This document shows, piece by piece, positions 44,866 through 57,800 of a DNA stretch of 64,000 nt (its first letter is position 1; each line of letters begins with the position of its first letter). Both the position numbers and the translations under genes were made by a program. Below the pieces are notes generated by a model. The model was given only the letters and a program-made list of their open reading frames with translations, was not told the DNA's origin and searched no databases. This DNA is from Lingula anatina. Taxonomy: Eukaryota; Brachiopoda; Lingulata; Lingulida; Lingulidae. The DNA is taken from assembly GCF_001039355.2 (NCBI RefSeq), contig NW_019773748.1:142291-206290 (forward strand), given 5' to 3'.

Positions 44866-46185
44866 CCATCACCCGTATGTAACCTTATTTTTCTTATAAA
44901 TTTACCCTGTGGGAAAATAATGTTTGGAAATGTTTTGACACTTAAGTGATCTTGAACATGCGAATACAGGAGTAAAAAAAAATCGAATTTGTGGTAACAA
45001 AAATGTATATACATGTATTTCAAAACGAAAAATACATTTTTAACATAAAATTGGTAATCTGACTTGATTATACAAGATAACAGATTCTAAAAAGAACGTG
45101 AGTGATAAAAGAGAAACTGCAATTTGAGAGAAGAATCTAGAAGTTCCATTGTGCAATCTCCATTTGTATATTACCTTGTGGGCACAATCAGTGAGACACA
45201 GCTACTGCAATTATCGCGTTTACGTCACCAGTTATTTTTGTGTAAGCTTACTAGCGTTTAAAGATGAATCACATGCTTCAATTGGCTACCAAAGATTTTG
45301 AAAAATCTACGAAAGTATTCTGCTTATGATGGCCACTAGCATCGTTTATAAACTACGTTTATGTTACCCAACCGCAATAGCATAAACATTAGCTCGTTGT
45401 CGAACTGTTCTGTCTCTATTAATCATGTTCAAAGGGAGTTTTCACAGGGTTTCCAAATTCTTATGGGAACAAAATACCCCAATGTTTCCTGATATTTCCC
45501 TGATGTAAGTTAAAATTCCAGGATTCTGACCGACTTCTTGCTTTAAACATGCTGATTAAGCATCTATTGTAGACCTCAAAGCTTGAAAATGAGTTGTTCG
45601 GTATGAACATAAGCCAAGAAAGTATGGCCAAAGAAAATTTCCTGATCTTTTGTCGCATTAAAGAACTTTTTTCTTCTTCCATGACTTCCCCGTCTGGAAA
45701 AAGGGGATGCCTTTTAGGGTCTCCCAGATATCCAGGTGGGCTGGGAACCCTGTTTCAAACATTATGATAATTGAACAAAAAGTAGATGTTTAAAACCACG
45801 AACATTTTGGCTCTCTTTTGTAAACTAACAAAATTGCCTTTACTGATTTATCTCCTGTTTTCCCCCTCAGATGTATTTCCCAACCATTCTATTACGTAGA
45901 TGATTCAAACAAACTCGCTGGACATAGCACGGATCGATGTATTCAGAATAAAGTTCTTAAACTGTTTTCGTAAATTGACTATATATGTTGCAACATCGAT
46001 TCGATCAAGCTCTACATGGTCCTTTCCAAAATTTTGTCGCTTATGATGAATGTCAGCTTAAGCCAAGAAAATCAATTTTCAAATACATTGCAAACTTCAA
46101 GAAGACTTCCGCAGAGTAACTTTGTGGTTCCAATACAACACAAAAGCACCTGCTTGGTTGGAATGGACTTAGTGTCTTAGAATAT

Positions 46186-46376
46186 TTATCTAAAAGGCGT
46201 CATATAAGGTTTATTGTAATTGTAGGCAGAAAACGCCGTAGACATGTTGGAATTATAAAAATCTTCCTGGGCCTGTAACAATGGATCCTGACGGCCATAT
46301 TGGTTTGGCGCTGGTCCACTAGATGGGGCAATCTCCATAAAATTTCCGCCGTATGATTGCATGGAAAGTGGAGCAC
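46186..46376 (-). CDS. RFX4/8-like last exon
   Basis: 62 codons plus TAA, joined in phase to exon 17 across an intron of only 166 bp. Tyr/Asn/Ser-rich tail. Confidence 0.88.
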
Positions 46377-46412
46377 CTGAAAAATATATCAAACATTAGC
46401 AAACTCAGCAAT

Positions 46413-46449
<37 letters not shown>

Positions 46450-49400
46450 TGATATTCAGACGTATACTTGCGTCACAAAGTGACTTAAAAGATAGGGACG
46501 GTGCAATCATGAATACCTGTAACTACGAGTGGTCTGACTTACCATTGAAAGTTTCGTGGGGTCTTGTATAAAGTGATCTAGGCGTTTCAAAGGGAGATCT
46601 GTTGAAGCCAAAAGAGTCTTGATAATGTCTAGTCCCGCTCAACAAAGCTGAATTTTTACTGTACGAATCTGCAAGAGAGCCTGCATATTTGTTGTATGTA
46701 CTGTATCCATAGGGGTCAGCTAGCGACGAATGATTCCTGGCCTCGCTCCAGTAAGGTGACGTAGTTGGTGGCATGCTAAAGTTTCCAAGAGCTTGTCCGT
46801 GCGCATGTGCGTCGGGGTAACTTGGAACTCTGAATGAATTTGTAGAACCGGAGTAATCAGGTAGACCCCCGAATGATAAATGAGAGAAATAACTAGTTCT
46901 GTCAAAATGGGTGGTACTGATGGACGGGTATTGTTTAAGAGGAGATATTGACACAGAGTTCTGGGGCATGGCTGTGGCACGGCTTGGATCGTCCGCCAAA
47001 AGATAACCACTGGAGTCTCGATGAAAATTGCTTGGAAATGGCCTGGCAAAGGCAGTGCCATTTAAATGTGAAAACGGCGCCAAAACGCTCGGTCGGTGCT
47101 CTGTCACTCGTAGTGAATCTTGTGCTGAAATATGTAGATTAATAAATTTTAACAGAAGCTACTGGAAAATCCAAAATGACATACGACCCAATTAAATGTT
47201 ACATAGGATAAAAGGCCAAAGTGTTGTTCTGAAATATTACAAATGCAATGGTTTTATATTTTACCGTTATCTTCGGTGTCCTCTTCGTGCCTTCGTTTTT
47301 TACTTTTATCTCCGCTCTTCGAAGCTGTACGAACTTTGGCATGCATAACTATTTCACCTACAAAATAGTGGAACAATGGTAGAAAACGCTTTCAACGTCA
47401 TGTCACCTCCAATGTATAAAGTTTTTAATGCCAGATGCTGACGGAAATACATGTAAACTAATATCTGACACTCGTCAGGCGAAAATTTTGAAAACGCAAA
47501 AATGGAATGGAAAAATTCCCTAGTGAATATATTATACATAGGGCCTACCTCCATTTTTCATAGACTTCCTGACAGCTTGCTGTAATTCCATTTCCCTCAC
47601 TTGAGCCTGTTGTGTTTCCATGACGAGGAAAACGTACTCGTCAAACATTATGTGCAGAAGGTGGAAGGGACCTGAAAAGATGGTGGCATTTAGACATCAA
47701 TTCAGGGAGCATGTTTTGTGACGGGTGCTGTTTTCAATCCTATCGGCCAAAAACTTCTTCGCTTTAATATGGAGGGGAGGGGAGGTGAGGTGAAATTATA
47801 AAGAAGCATGAATATTGGTTATGAATTATTATGAAATAAGCGGCTCGTTGGTCTAGGGGTATGATTCTCGCTTCGGGTGCGAGAGGTCCCGGGTTCAACT
47901 CCCGGACGAGCCCTATTTTTTATTTGTATAAACAATAATAATTATCTAGATTTGAAAACAAAATAGAAAATACAATGAGGTACGTTTAAATTTAGAAAAA
48001 AATACAATTAACAATTTGGCTGTTATGTATATGATTTTAAACATGCTATAATGCTAACAGTTTATATTGCAATAGAAAAGATTGATTTCACTTCATTTTG
48101 GGAATGTGTACGTGTATTGCTCATTTGTACAATATTATAACAATAACAATAACAATAATAATATACAAATTGTAAATTGTTAAATGATTGTACTGTCTCA
48201 ATGCTCTAACTTACCAAAACTAGCCGCGCTGTGCAAAGTGAGATCACGGACTATGAGGGAACCGAACAAAGACCACAGCAAGAGAAACTCGGACGCCAAA
48301 TCCTTAAAACTGCGGCCTCTAGATTTGCTTTCCTGAAAAAAGGAAGGATAAAATATTAAATGGTAACGGGTATTTGAGAGAGGGTATAAAGACGCAATCG
48401 CAACATAAAAATAAGATCAAAATAAGAATACTACGCTGCAAATATTAAGAAAATAATTGAAAACGCGCAAAATGATAAAATTGTTTACGATCTAAAACAA
48501 GCAAGACTGAGGACCATTTAAAGGGCTCATATTTCTAACCCAGAAAAGTCTGTAGGAAGACAACCAATCTTATTCGTGGGAGATGGCATTGTTCTTTTTC
48601 TTGGGCAATTGGCTTGAATAACGAAATTCGACAAATATCAAAGAAAGAGAAAAACCTACGCACCTGCAAAACACACGTATCAATGACCCCGTCCATCCAC
48701 TCGGTGTAACTCTCTATTGGCGCCTGCTTTTTCATCAAAATCTTCAGCTCACCATAGACTGTGAATGGAAACATAACACATTGGTTTGTTGAATGTAGGA
48801 CTTTACTTAAGTGAAAGAGTTGATTCCTTTCATATGCAATGATAAATATATGATGAAGACATGGAAAAAAGATGATGCCAAACAGCGTTCGGAACTGGGC
48901 TTATTTAAACTCGAAATAGTTTTATTGGCGTTATCAGTCCAACAGCTCACATAGGAACTCCCAAAGTGCCCCCAATGGATCTTATACTTTCACTTTCTTT
49001 TGAGCAAATAGGCGGTTAAGCAGTTAGATTGTTTTCGGCTTACGTTAAACCTGTTCTGAACACGCCTAAAATGACTAACAAAATCCACTTTTTTCTGCAG
49101 AAAAATATTAATCCATGCAAAGTATTAGTAATCCACTTACAGTGATACACATTTTCTTTTACTTTCTGTATTAGTGTGTTATCAATAAAACTAGCTTGGA
49201 AGAAGATTTTGTCGAACTCCACGGCGGCGAGATCATCAACCATTTGGTTAACGCTTTCATGGCTAAGTAGGACGGAACGAGCTGTCTGGAAACAATATTG
49301 ATAAATATCTTTATCTTTTTGTTAGTAATAAATGCAATTGTTTTAAGGTCTACTTCTGTTTTCACTATTCCATAAATAACCAAAATACTAGCATGATATA

Positions 49401-52400
49401 TGAAGAACTACACAATCTAAATAATAGACATGTCCCAAAAACAAAAAGGATAGAAATGTATTTTACTTTATTTTTACTCTATTGGCAGCTTGTATTTTAA
49501 TGTTTGCTACTGTACTGTTAATATTTCACAGAACACGCGGTAATAAAATGCAGTAGCTGTGGAAAAAGTCAGCCGTAGGACCTGTTTCATTCTCTCAACT
49601 AACACAATAATGTTTGTGGTGAAGTTGAACATAGATATAAGCATATAATGTATAAAAACGAAAAGAGAAAGTACATATGAGGATAAAAAAAGATGTGATT
49701 TGAACGTAATGCAAGTTTACCTGAGCAAGGTGTATAAAAGAGATCTGCCTTCGAATACTGTGTACGAATTCTCGAACAACTGAAAATTGATTATAAAAGA
49801 TGGATAAATGAGCGCCAATGAAGTATTTAAGTCGTCTCTTCAAAATTCGCTGCTATATTGAGTCATATTTTAAACAAACAGCGGTTCGGATAAAAGAATA
49901 GTAATCCGCAACAAGGTTAATAATCGACCGCATGATATTTGCACTGGTTTTATTTATTCGCGGATTAATGTTTGCGTTTACTAATAATAAACGTGCCAGA
50001 TGCTAAGAGTGACCTAATTTGACCTGGAAAGGAAAAATCGTTACCTGACATCTTTTTCTTTTTCAATTTTTCCGGGACGTTTTCCATGGCATTTTCAAGC
50101 CAACCGGGAATTTTTCTTGTAAACACACGAATTTCTGTACTTAAACTGAAAATAAACAGAAACCGTCGTGTCATTGGTTATTATGTCGGAACATATGCTG
50201 TGCCAATAGTTTGTTTTACATCCCATTTGTATTTGTATTTGTTTTTTATACATCCCATTTGTATTATTCTGCAAAACATGATGCTAGGTTTATCTCTTTG
50301 GCTTTTGAGCGACTTTACGCAATATTTTCTGTACTATGGCAATTTGATTTTAAGTGATTACAGTGTCTCATTGAGTTCAAAAGAAACACACTCGGTGGGC
50401 TTCGGTAGTGGACCTCCCCTTCTAATCCTGACCCAGCAATCGTACCTCTGTCTTAACGGTTAAACTCATGCAAACAAATGGCTGCTGTTTTTCATTTGTC
50501 ATCTTTCGATCGATCAGCAAAAATGTTATTTCATCCACAACTCTTATATTTTGGGCCGGTGTTAGTATTCTAACAAAGTTATAGTGTTTCGATGCGTCTT
50601 ACCTGTCTGGCAAGTCTTGAATAGTGGACGGAATAAGTACGTCCGTCAGCACCTGTAGATACGTAAGGAAAAAGGTGATAAGGTTATCGGCTTTTAGAGA
50701 AAAAATATTTATTAAATTCAATAAAAAAAGAAAACACTTTGAATGCGGACGTTTAATTTCAAACGAATTGTAAAATGAGAAATAAAAAAAATAATAAAAT
50801 AAAAAAAAATCAGTAGACAGTAACAATTTGCTTATAAAAAAATTAAGAAGGTATATATATCTACTTAAGTGCAGAAAAAACTTGACTAGTATAAAACAGC
50901 GTACGATAGTTATAGGGGATCTCTGTAGAGATATGTAATCCTTACCTTGTATAAAATAGAGTCTGAGAGTCCTGCAAGATCTGTGATCACGTCCAGCTCC
51001 AGCACCTCCAGCAGGTGGTCTGGCATTCCCTGCCAGAAGTGGAGCAGGAAGTTTTGCACCTACGATAATGTGACTATTGTGAGTTATATAACCGTAAGGC
51101 GTCAAAAATTTCATTGCCATTTAAAATATCGGGAAAAAGAAACAAATCAAGAAGGCATTGTCTTTTAAAAGCGTAAAATGTTCTAAAGTAAGCACTTTTC
51201 CTTTAAAAACTATTCTATATATGTTTTTAATTTATTCATTTCAATTCTCTCAAATTTTGCTGATGTACCAGCACAAAAGCTTTAAACTGACATCAATGTC
51301 TTTTTGATTCACCATGACAAAACAAAAAGCTAACCTCGTCAAAATTAGCAGATATGACAGTGTCCAGTATCCGCTGACAGTGCGTCCTGTACATCATGAC
51401 AAAGGTGTGGACCTTCTCCTCACTGGCGCCCTCTGGCAGAACCAGGTTACTGGGGTCCGGGAATTCTGGGAGAAGAGTCCCTGTCTTGGAACTCAAAGAG
51501 TACTTACGACTTGATCCCTGGGGTAAAATATATCTCATGAAGGGTTGATTTAGGCCTATATGATGTATAACGACATATATGTATATAATGTTTGGTAAGA
51601 ATGAGAATGGAATCTTGGCAGCAGTGTAAGAATGATATGTGCGTGTGAAATTTTCTAGCCCAGTGCTTGTCTCATCTGTTTTGGATTTCATGTCGGCATT
51701 GCGTTCTTTGCAGGTCTAAATACATGATCCCATTTGTGAGAAGAGAAATCGACACCAGTTTTCTTTAGATTAAAAAGAATAAATGGAGTTTTTTATCTGT
51801 ATTCTTAACTTATTTTTAAAAAAAAAATGAAATATAAAGACAGTTAAGGGCCTAACTGCCTTATGTTGACCAAAATATATCAGTAGGTGTCATACTTGAT
51901 TTAAGGACTGGTATCTCGGTTATGTGGAGTGATTAAGTGTGATCAGGATGACAAGCGATGTCAAGAGGTGACCCACGGACATCAAGTTAACATACTTTAC
52001 CACAGATAAGGATTAGCGTTTACCTCTAGGGGTCTTAACATCGTGTTCAGCACACGTCCTATCAGGTAGATAAGTGAAATTAATAGCATCCAACCGCTAG
52101 TAATTTTTTTAAAAAAATTATATAGACATCTTTATATTGACCAGACAACCTTGCATGCTTAAAAGCTGAGAATTGTTACAAGATCTTATGAAAAGAAAAA
52201 GAAAATAAGCCCATGTGTATATGTTGTGCTGTTTCACTTACCTCTGTCTTGATTTTGATGCCAGAAAATCTAAAAAAATGTAGAAAATTTTTAATAGATT
52301 TAAACAATACATCTATTTCTGGTCATCATATTTTGATATTGAATGGGCATTGATGGTACAGTAACATATGTCTGCCACTAGCAGTCGAAGTAAATGACAG

Positions 52401-54701
52401 AAGTTTTCTCTTGGAATTACAGAAAGACATGCTATTTCACTATAACATCCCCCAATGAAAATGTCCGGCTTGGGGTTGGAAAGTCTATACTTTTTCTCCT
52501 ATTGAAATAAAGAGTGCACGGGGAAATATATGAACATTGTTCTACCATCAAATTCGACATACTACTGAAATTCTTTGCAACGTCCGTAATTCCTATGACA
52601 CTGTCTACTACAGGCCTTATAAACGAAATTGCCGTTTATGATCTAGAGCCTTTGGTTTGTGAACGTGGACACAGAATTAAGGACTAAAACTGCCATGTCT
52701 TGGCACGAACGTAAAAATGCTTTCCGCGAGCACCGAGCTGTAAGTTCTGCGCTCTCGATCACGAGATCACGAACCTGCGGCTGGAGATCACAATTGGCAA
52801 TTAGCGTTTATGAGACTTCCACTAGGCCAACTAGTTGGACAGAAATTAAACATTCTGTCATTGTGGTTATTTGTTGGTCTAGGCGTGATGATGATTGATC
52901 GCACAGTTGTTGTTAAATCACGTAGTGTCAATACCAGGGTGGTTCGTGTAGAAGTGGCGGGGAAGGTATCTTAGTTAAACACCAGAACTGATAATGTCAC
53001 GTTTCTCCCAGAACCTCATTCACAGGGGCACGGCGGTCATATTATAGGTAAATAAGTAAGGTTTTTAAACATCCCTATGTCAGTTTATCTTAGATTTGTT
53101 TTTGATACACTGGTAATATATTTCAGTCCATTATGACTGATTTAAAAAGAACGTATAATATCATTACAAGTTGACGTCAGTATTTTGTAAAATAAAAACG
53201 GTGGAACTGACACTGTTTTGAGATAATGTTTGAGTGTTCACATCGCCAAAATATGAACATGCCTATGAAAAAATTTTAATTTTGAACACGTTTTGTACAC
53301 GTTGGAAGTCAATTCGTACATTAAAAGTGCATTTTTGTAAATTGTATTCCAGGCGTGATAAAATATAAGTTTAATGAGATTCCTGACAGTTTTATTTCTA
53401 TTTTATTTCGCAACTTTGACATTTCATTCTGCATAGGAGGCTCTCAGCGGAAGCTAATTCTGATGACACAGATGGGAGGATAAAACCCGCAAGAGATTAA
53501 GAAGTTTATACATCTAACTGCTGGTTCACACAGCAAATAAACCTGTAATGGGTCGGGATCTGCCACCAGCATTTCTAAATATATAAAATCAGTGCTGACA
53601 TGGCCGCCTGGGATTTTTTGTAGCTTAATTTTCAAAGATCTCTGTATGACAATAAATAAAAGTAAAACAACCTTCTTGGCCGAAGTTAATGATTGGCTAC
53701 ATTTCAGTAAACATACCTAGTAAGTCCCTTGCCAGCGTACACGGAGTGGTAGTAGACAGATGTCTCCTTGATACCAATCCCATAGTAATGGTACCTAGAT
53801 GCAAAATGGAAGCGACAAATTGTGACATATCATATCTGAAGTAACAAACGCATTAAGTCATCAAGCTCAATACTAGGCAATTGTTCGAGAGAAATACCAT
53901 TAAATCTGAAGTGCTTTGTCAGGGTAACGGTGTTTGATCGTGTTGTTTAAACTTGATAGATGTTGTTTCTCCGGGCAGCAAACTCGAGACAAATTCATGT
54001 GCAAGACAAATGCTGTTACTTCTTTTTCAAACAAGCTTACTTTAAAGATAGGAGGCCTGCTTACAGACATTTTAGTTGACTTTTACTTTTTGTGCAGGTG
54101 GCTCATCGACTTGCAATAACGTAGGCGATAGAAAAAATAATAAAAATTTATCTGTAAGCGTTCCTACTATTTAAAAGTTAATTACTTTAAAATGAATTCC
54201 GTTCTTGACACCATAATACATGTATTTTTTCTACGAAAAAAAAAAGGAATTTTTTTTAATATCAGGCACCGATTCGAATTTTGAAATAAATGACGTGACG
54301 TAATGTTTGATCAGTGATAATCGATCAAATCTACTTCGTAAATTCTTAAAATAGTGTTAATTTGTGGAACTGAGTCGATGTCTATTATTCATGCTAGATA
54401 AATCAATACAAACACTTACTTTGATTGCCCTCGTGTTCCGAGACGTCTGGTAGTCAACTTGGGGAACTTCTGGCGGATTACCTGAGAATAAAGAAAAGAA
54501 GATCAGGACGATGGCGGTGGAGAGAGATGAAAATCCCCATTCTTTCCAGAAAAAGAGTCTTCTTTAACTGCTGCAGTTATCGATATATCAATTTTTAACT
54601 ATTTTAGATCAGGTGTGTTTTTATATGTCATGCCCCATTCATTAAATCAATATCAGAATACATTTTCTTGTTTTTAAAAAGGTTATTGATAACATAAGTG
54701 A

Positions 54702-54742
<41 letters not shown>

Positions 54743-54791
54743 AGTTAAATAAATTAGAAAACAACACAAAGATAAATGAATGAGTGAATTT

Positions 54792-54837
<46 letters not shown>

Positions 54838-57800
54838 TACTCTGATCTTTTTTAATAAGCTGTCTCTTTTTTTTAATAAATCTGGACAATCAGCCAACAT
54901 GATGCTCTTTTTCAATGAATCAAATATATCTAAAGCAAGGTTTACAACCAAACGTAACTCACTTTTCCGAATGTTGCTGCCCCAGCAGGCGTGAATTCCT
55001 GTTTTTTACAGAAGTCTAAATAGTGAGTGTAGAGCACACATCGTGGCAGGCAGACCCCGTCTGCTCGCTCATAATTCTCAGTTAACCTGTGAAATCAGAA
55101 CAGGCAAACGTTACTGACATCAAATCAGCAAATGCTGTTGAGTTTCCTGGACAAATTGATCTTCAAATTGTTTTTAAATGTGTAGTTGCATTACAAAGGA
55201 TTATGAATTGATAACACACAATTTACTTGAAATTTGAATTTGAATTTAAATTTGTTTTTACGGAAAATATTAATTCACATGTGTTTTACCTAATGAGTTG
55301 CAGAGATTAAAATGAGAAAATCAAAAATTAAACTCCGTCGGCGGATTTTCATTTCTATTCAAACACAGTGCATTTTGTTATGCAAGAAATGACTCTATAA
55401 TTTATTTATACTACTCCCATCACAAGACTCATAAGTAGTAATAATCTAATTTGATACAATCATGTCATCTAATTCATCATATCTATCACAATATCATTAG
55501 GAATTAATGTCAAGTCACGACAGTAGGTGCAAATTGCACTATTTAACTTACCACTTAAGCGTCGTAGCAAGCTGAGACTGCTTTTGTTGATGTTGATCTT
55601 GTCTACTAAGTTCTTTATGTTTCTGATCATCGGCGTCTTCTTCGTCTTCTTCTTCCTCATCCTCGGCCACGGCATCACCATCAGCTCCATTTACAGCAGC
55701 GGCTAGACGAACAGATAAATATCTTTTTCATTAGCAAGAGATGTTTCAACATTTATAGAAAAAATAATATTATAAAAAATAATCAAAAAAGGAAATATGT
55801 TTAATTATGAGAAATTTTAATAATATTAAAATATATTAGTTTTTACTTTTAGGATAAGCTGTTTGTAAAAAAAAAATAATAATAATAATAAATAAATAAA
55901 ATAAAATAAAATAAAAACAAAAAACTTTTTTTCCTAGCAACAATTTTAACTACCATCCCTTTTGTCTGATGGCAACTACTATTAAATAGCAGACCCATGA
56001 ATCCCCGGAAAAAAATTCGGACCTTTTCCTCGAATTTCAAAATGTGCGATGCAATGTGCTACTTGCGTATCTCTCGTTTTATTTTCATCAATTTTATTTT
56101 TAACAAGTTCAAAAAAATGTTGTTTCAAAAGAACCCCCCAAATGAATCATTAAAAATTTTTTTTAAATATCTCAGTCCTGAAATGAATGAACAAATAGAT
56201 AGTATGACAGCTGTAAAATATTAAAAACCAAATTATCTAAAATGGTATCATATTTTCTCTCCCTACTTCTCGTTTTTCTCTTTTTTGTCATTCTCCATCC
56301 ATGAAAGTTCTTCGTGAAGCTAAATCAGAGAGCCATGCTGAAGACATATGAACGAACAAACACGTTGACAGCTGTTGATGTCTGCGTGACACTTGCCACC
56401 TACCGCGATAGCACACTTTGAGTGCTGTCACCTGATAAGATAGGGCGACACGATTCCGCATCTTCTTAGCCTGACTTAAGTCTGCTGCACAGCAAAACTG
56501 GATGACAGAACCTAGATTTCCTTAGATGTAATACTGAGTTTGCATCTCCTTACCGTGCAAAGAGTCTGCAGCAAACCTATCTCACGAACCCAGGTTAGAT
56601 TTGATGTAATACTAATTTTGAATCTTCCAAGCTTACAGAGCCTGGCGTAAATCAAACATGATATGTCCAGATCTGTAAAAATGTGAAACTGATCCTCACA
56701 TTCAAGAACTTGACAAAAGTCTCCAGCGATGCGCAATAAAGAGGCCAGAGTTGCCATTATGTATACTTAAATCACTCTTGGAATCACCGCGCATGGTAGA
56801 TTATCTGGAATATATCTCTTGTAAAAGCCAATGACATTGCAGGCCTCACATACAGACACAATTCTTCTTCGGACATTGTAGATAATGACTAATTCCGTAC
56901 TATTTTCAATTATAGATTTAAAAAAAACTTTTTTGTTTAAGCAAACATTGGGGCGAAAGACCACATAACTACCTACTGTAACATTTTCAATGTTCTAATT
57001 GTAAAGCCAAGTTGTAGTTAAGCGCAAAATAATTTCAGTAAAATGACAGTTCAAACAGACTTAAACTTATTTTCATCTTGATTAATCCACGTGAATGCTC
57101 TGTTGTTCATGCAATAAAAAAAGGCGAATCTTCAAAGTTACACTGATGCAATTCTATTAAATCATTCCTGTTTTAACCATGCGACGACGTAAGTCTTCAA
57201 AATCTATACGATTTACTTGCCATCACAACGAGCTGAAACATTTTAGTCTAAAAGCATTACTGCACAAATTATGTTCATTAAGCGTTGAGCAATAAGATGA
57301 AAGTGTCCGTCTGCGATTTGCACGTTGACATCCCCCCCCCCAAAAAAAAAGCAATTTTGTCTTTTTCTCTTTCATATATTTAAGAATAGGCAGTGATCTT
57401 ATAAAAAAAAACTACATGTACAACCCAAAGTTCTGAAAGTCACCATTAGAGTATATTAATTGCATTTCCCTGTGTAGATGACTACTTTTGGCCGTCATTT
57501 GTCAACCCTGTGCCCATCGATCAATAACAATTGGACTAGAACAACCGCGGGGACAGGTCGGTAACCAGACGACATAGGGATTTGGGTGCTGCACTACGCA
57601 ATGCTACCCAGGAGACCGGCCCAATAACGCTGCATGTCTCTCTCACGTCACGTTACCCCGCTACCAAGCGTAACTGGTCTTAATTGCAAGAATAACCATC
57701 GTCTGTTTATTACCTCCTTTGTTGACAAACAGATAACTAAAGCAATCCGACTTGAGACCTGATCATCCGCTAAGCCTCCGTGGTTGGGTTCAACAAGACC

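Larger units (their letters stand above)
43659..46185. other. Spacer between the RFX genes, RFX6 promoter side
   Basis: 2.5 kb from the RFX6 start to the upstream RFX gene's stop. It must carry the 3' UTR of the latter and the promoter of RFX6. It has a TA/T microsatellite and no recognised coding gene. No firm polyadenylation signal for the upstream gene was found; a distant minus-strand AATAAA is at 44694-44699. Confidence 0.6.
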
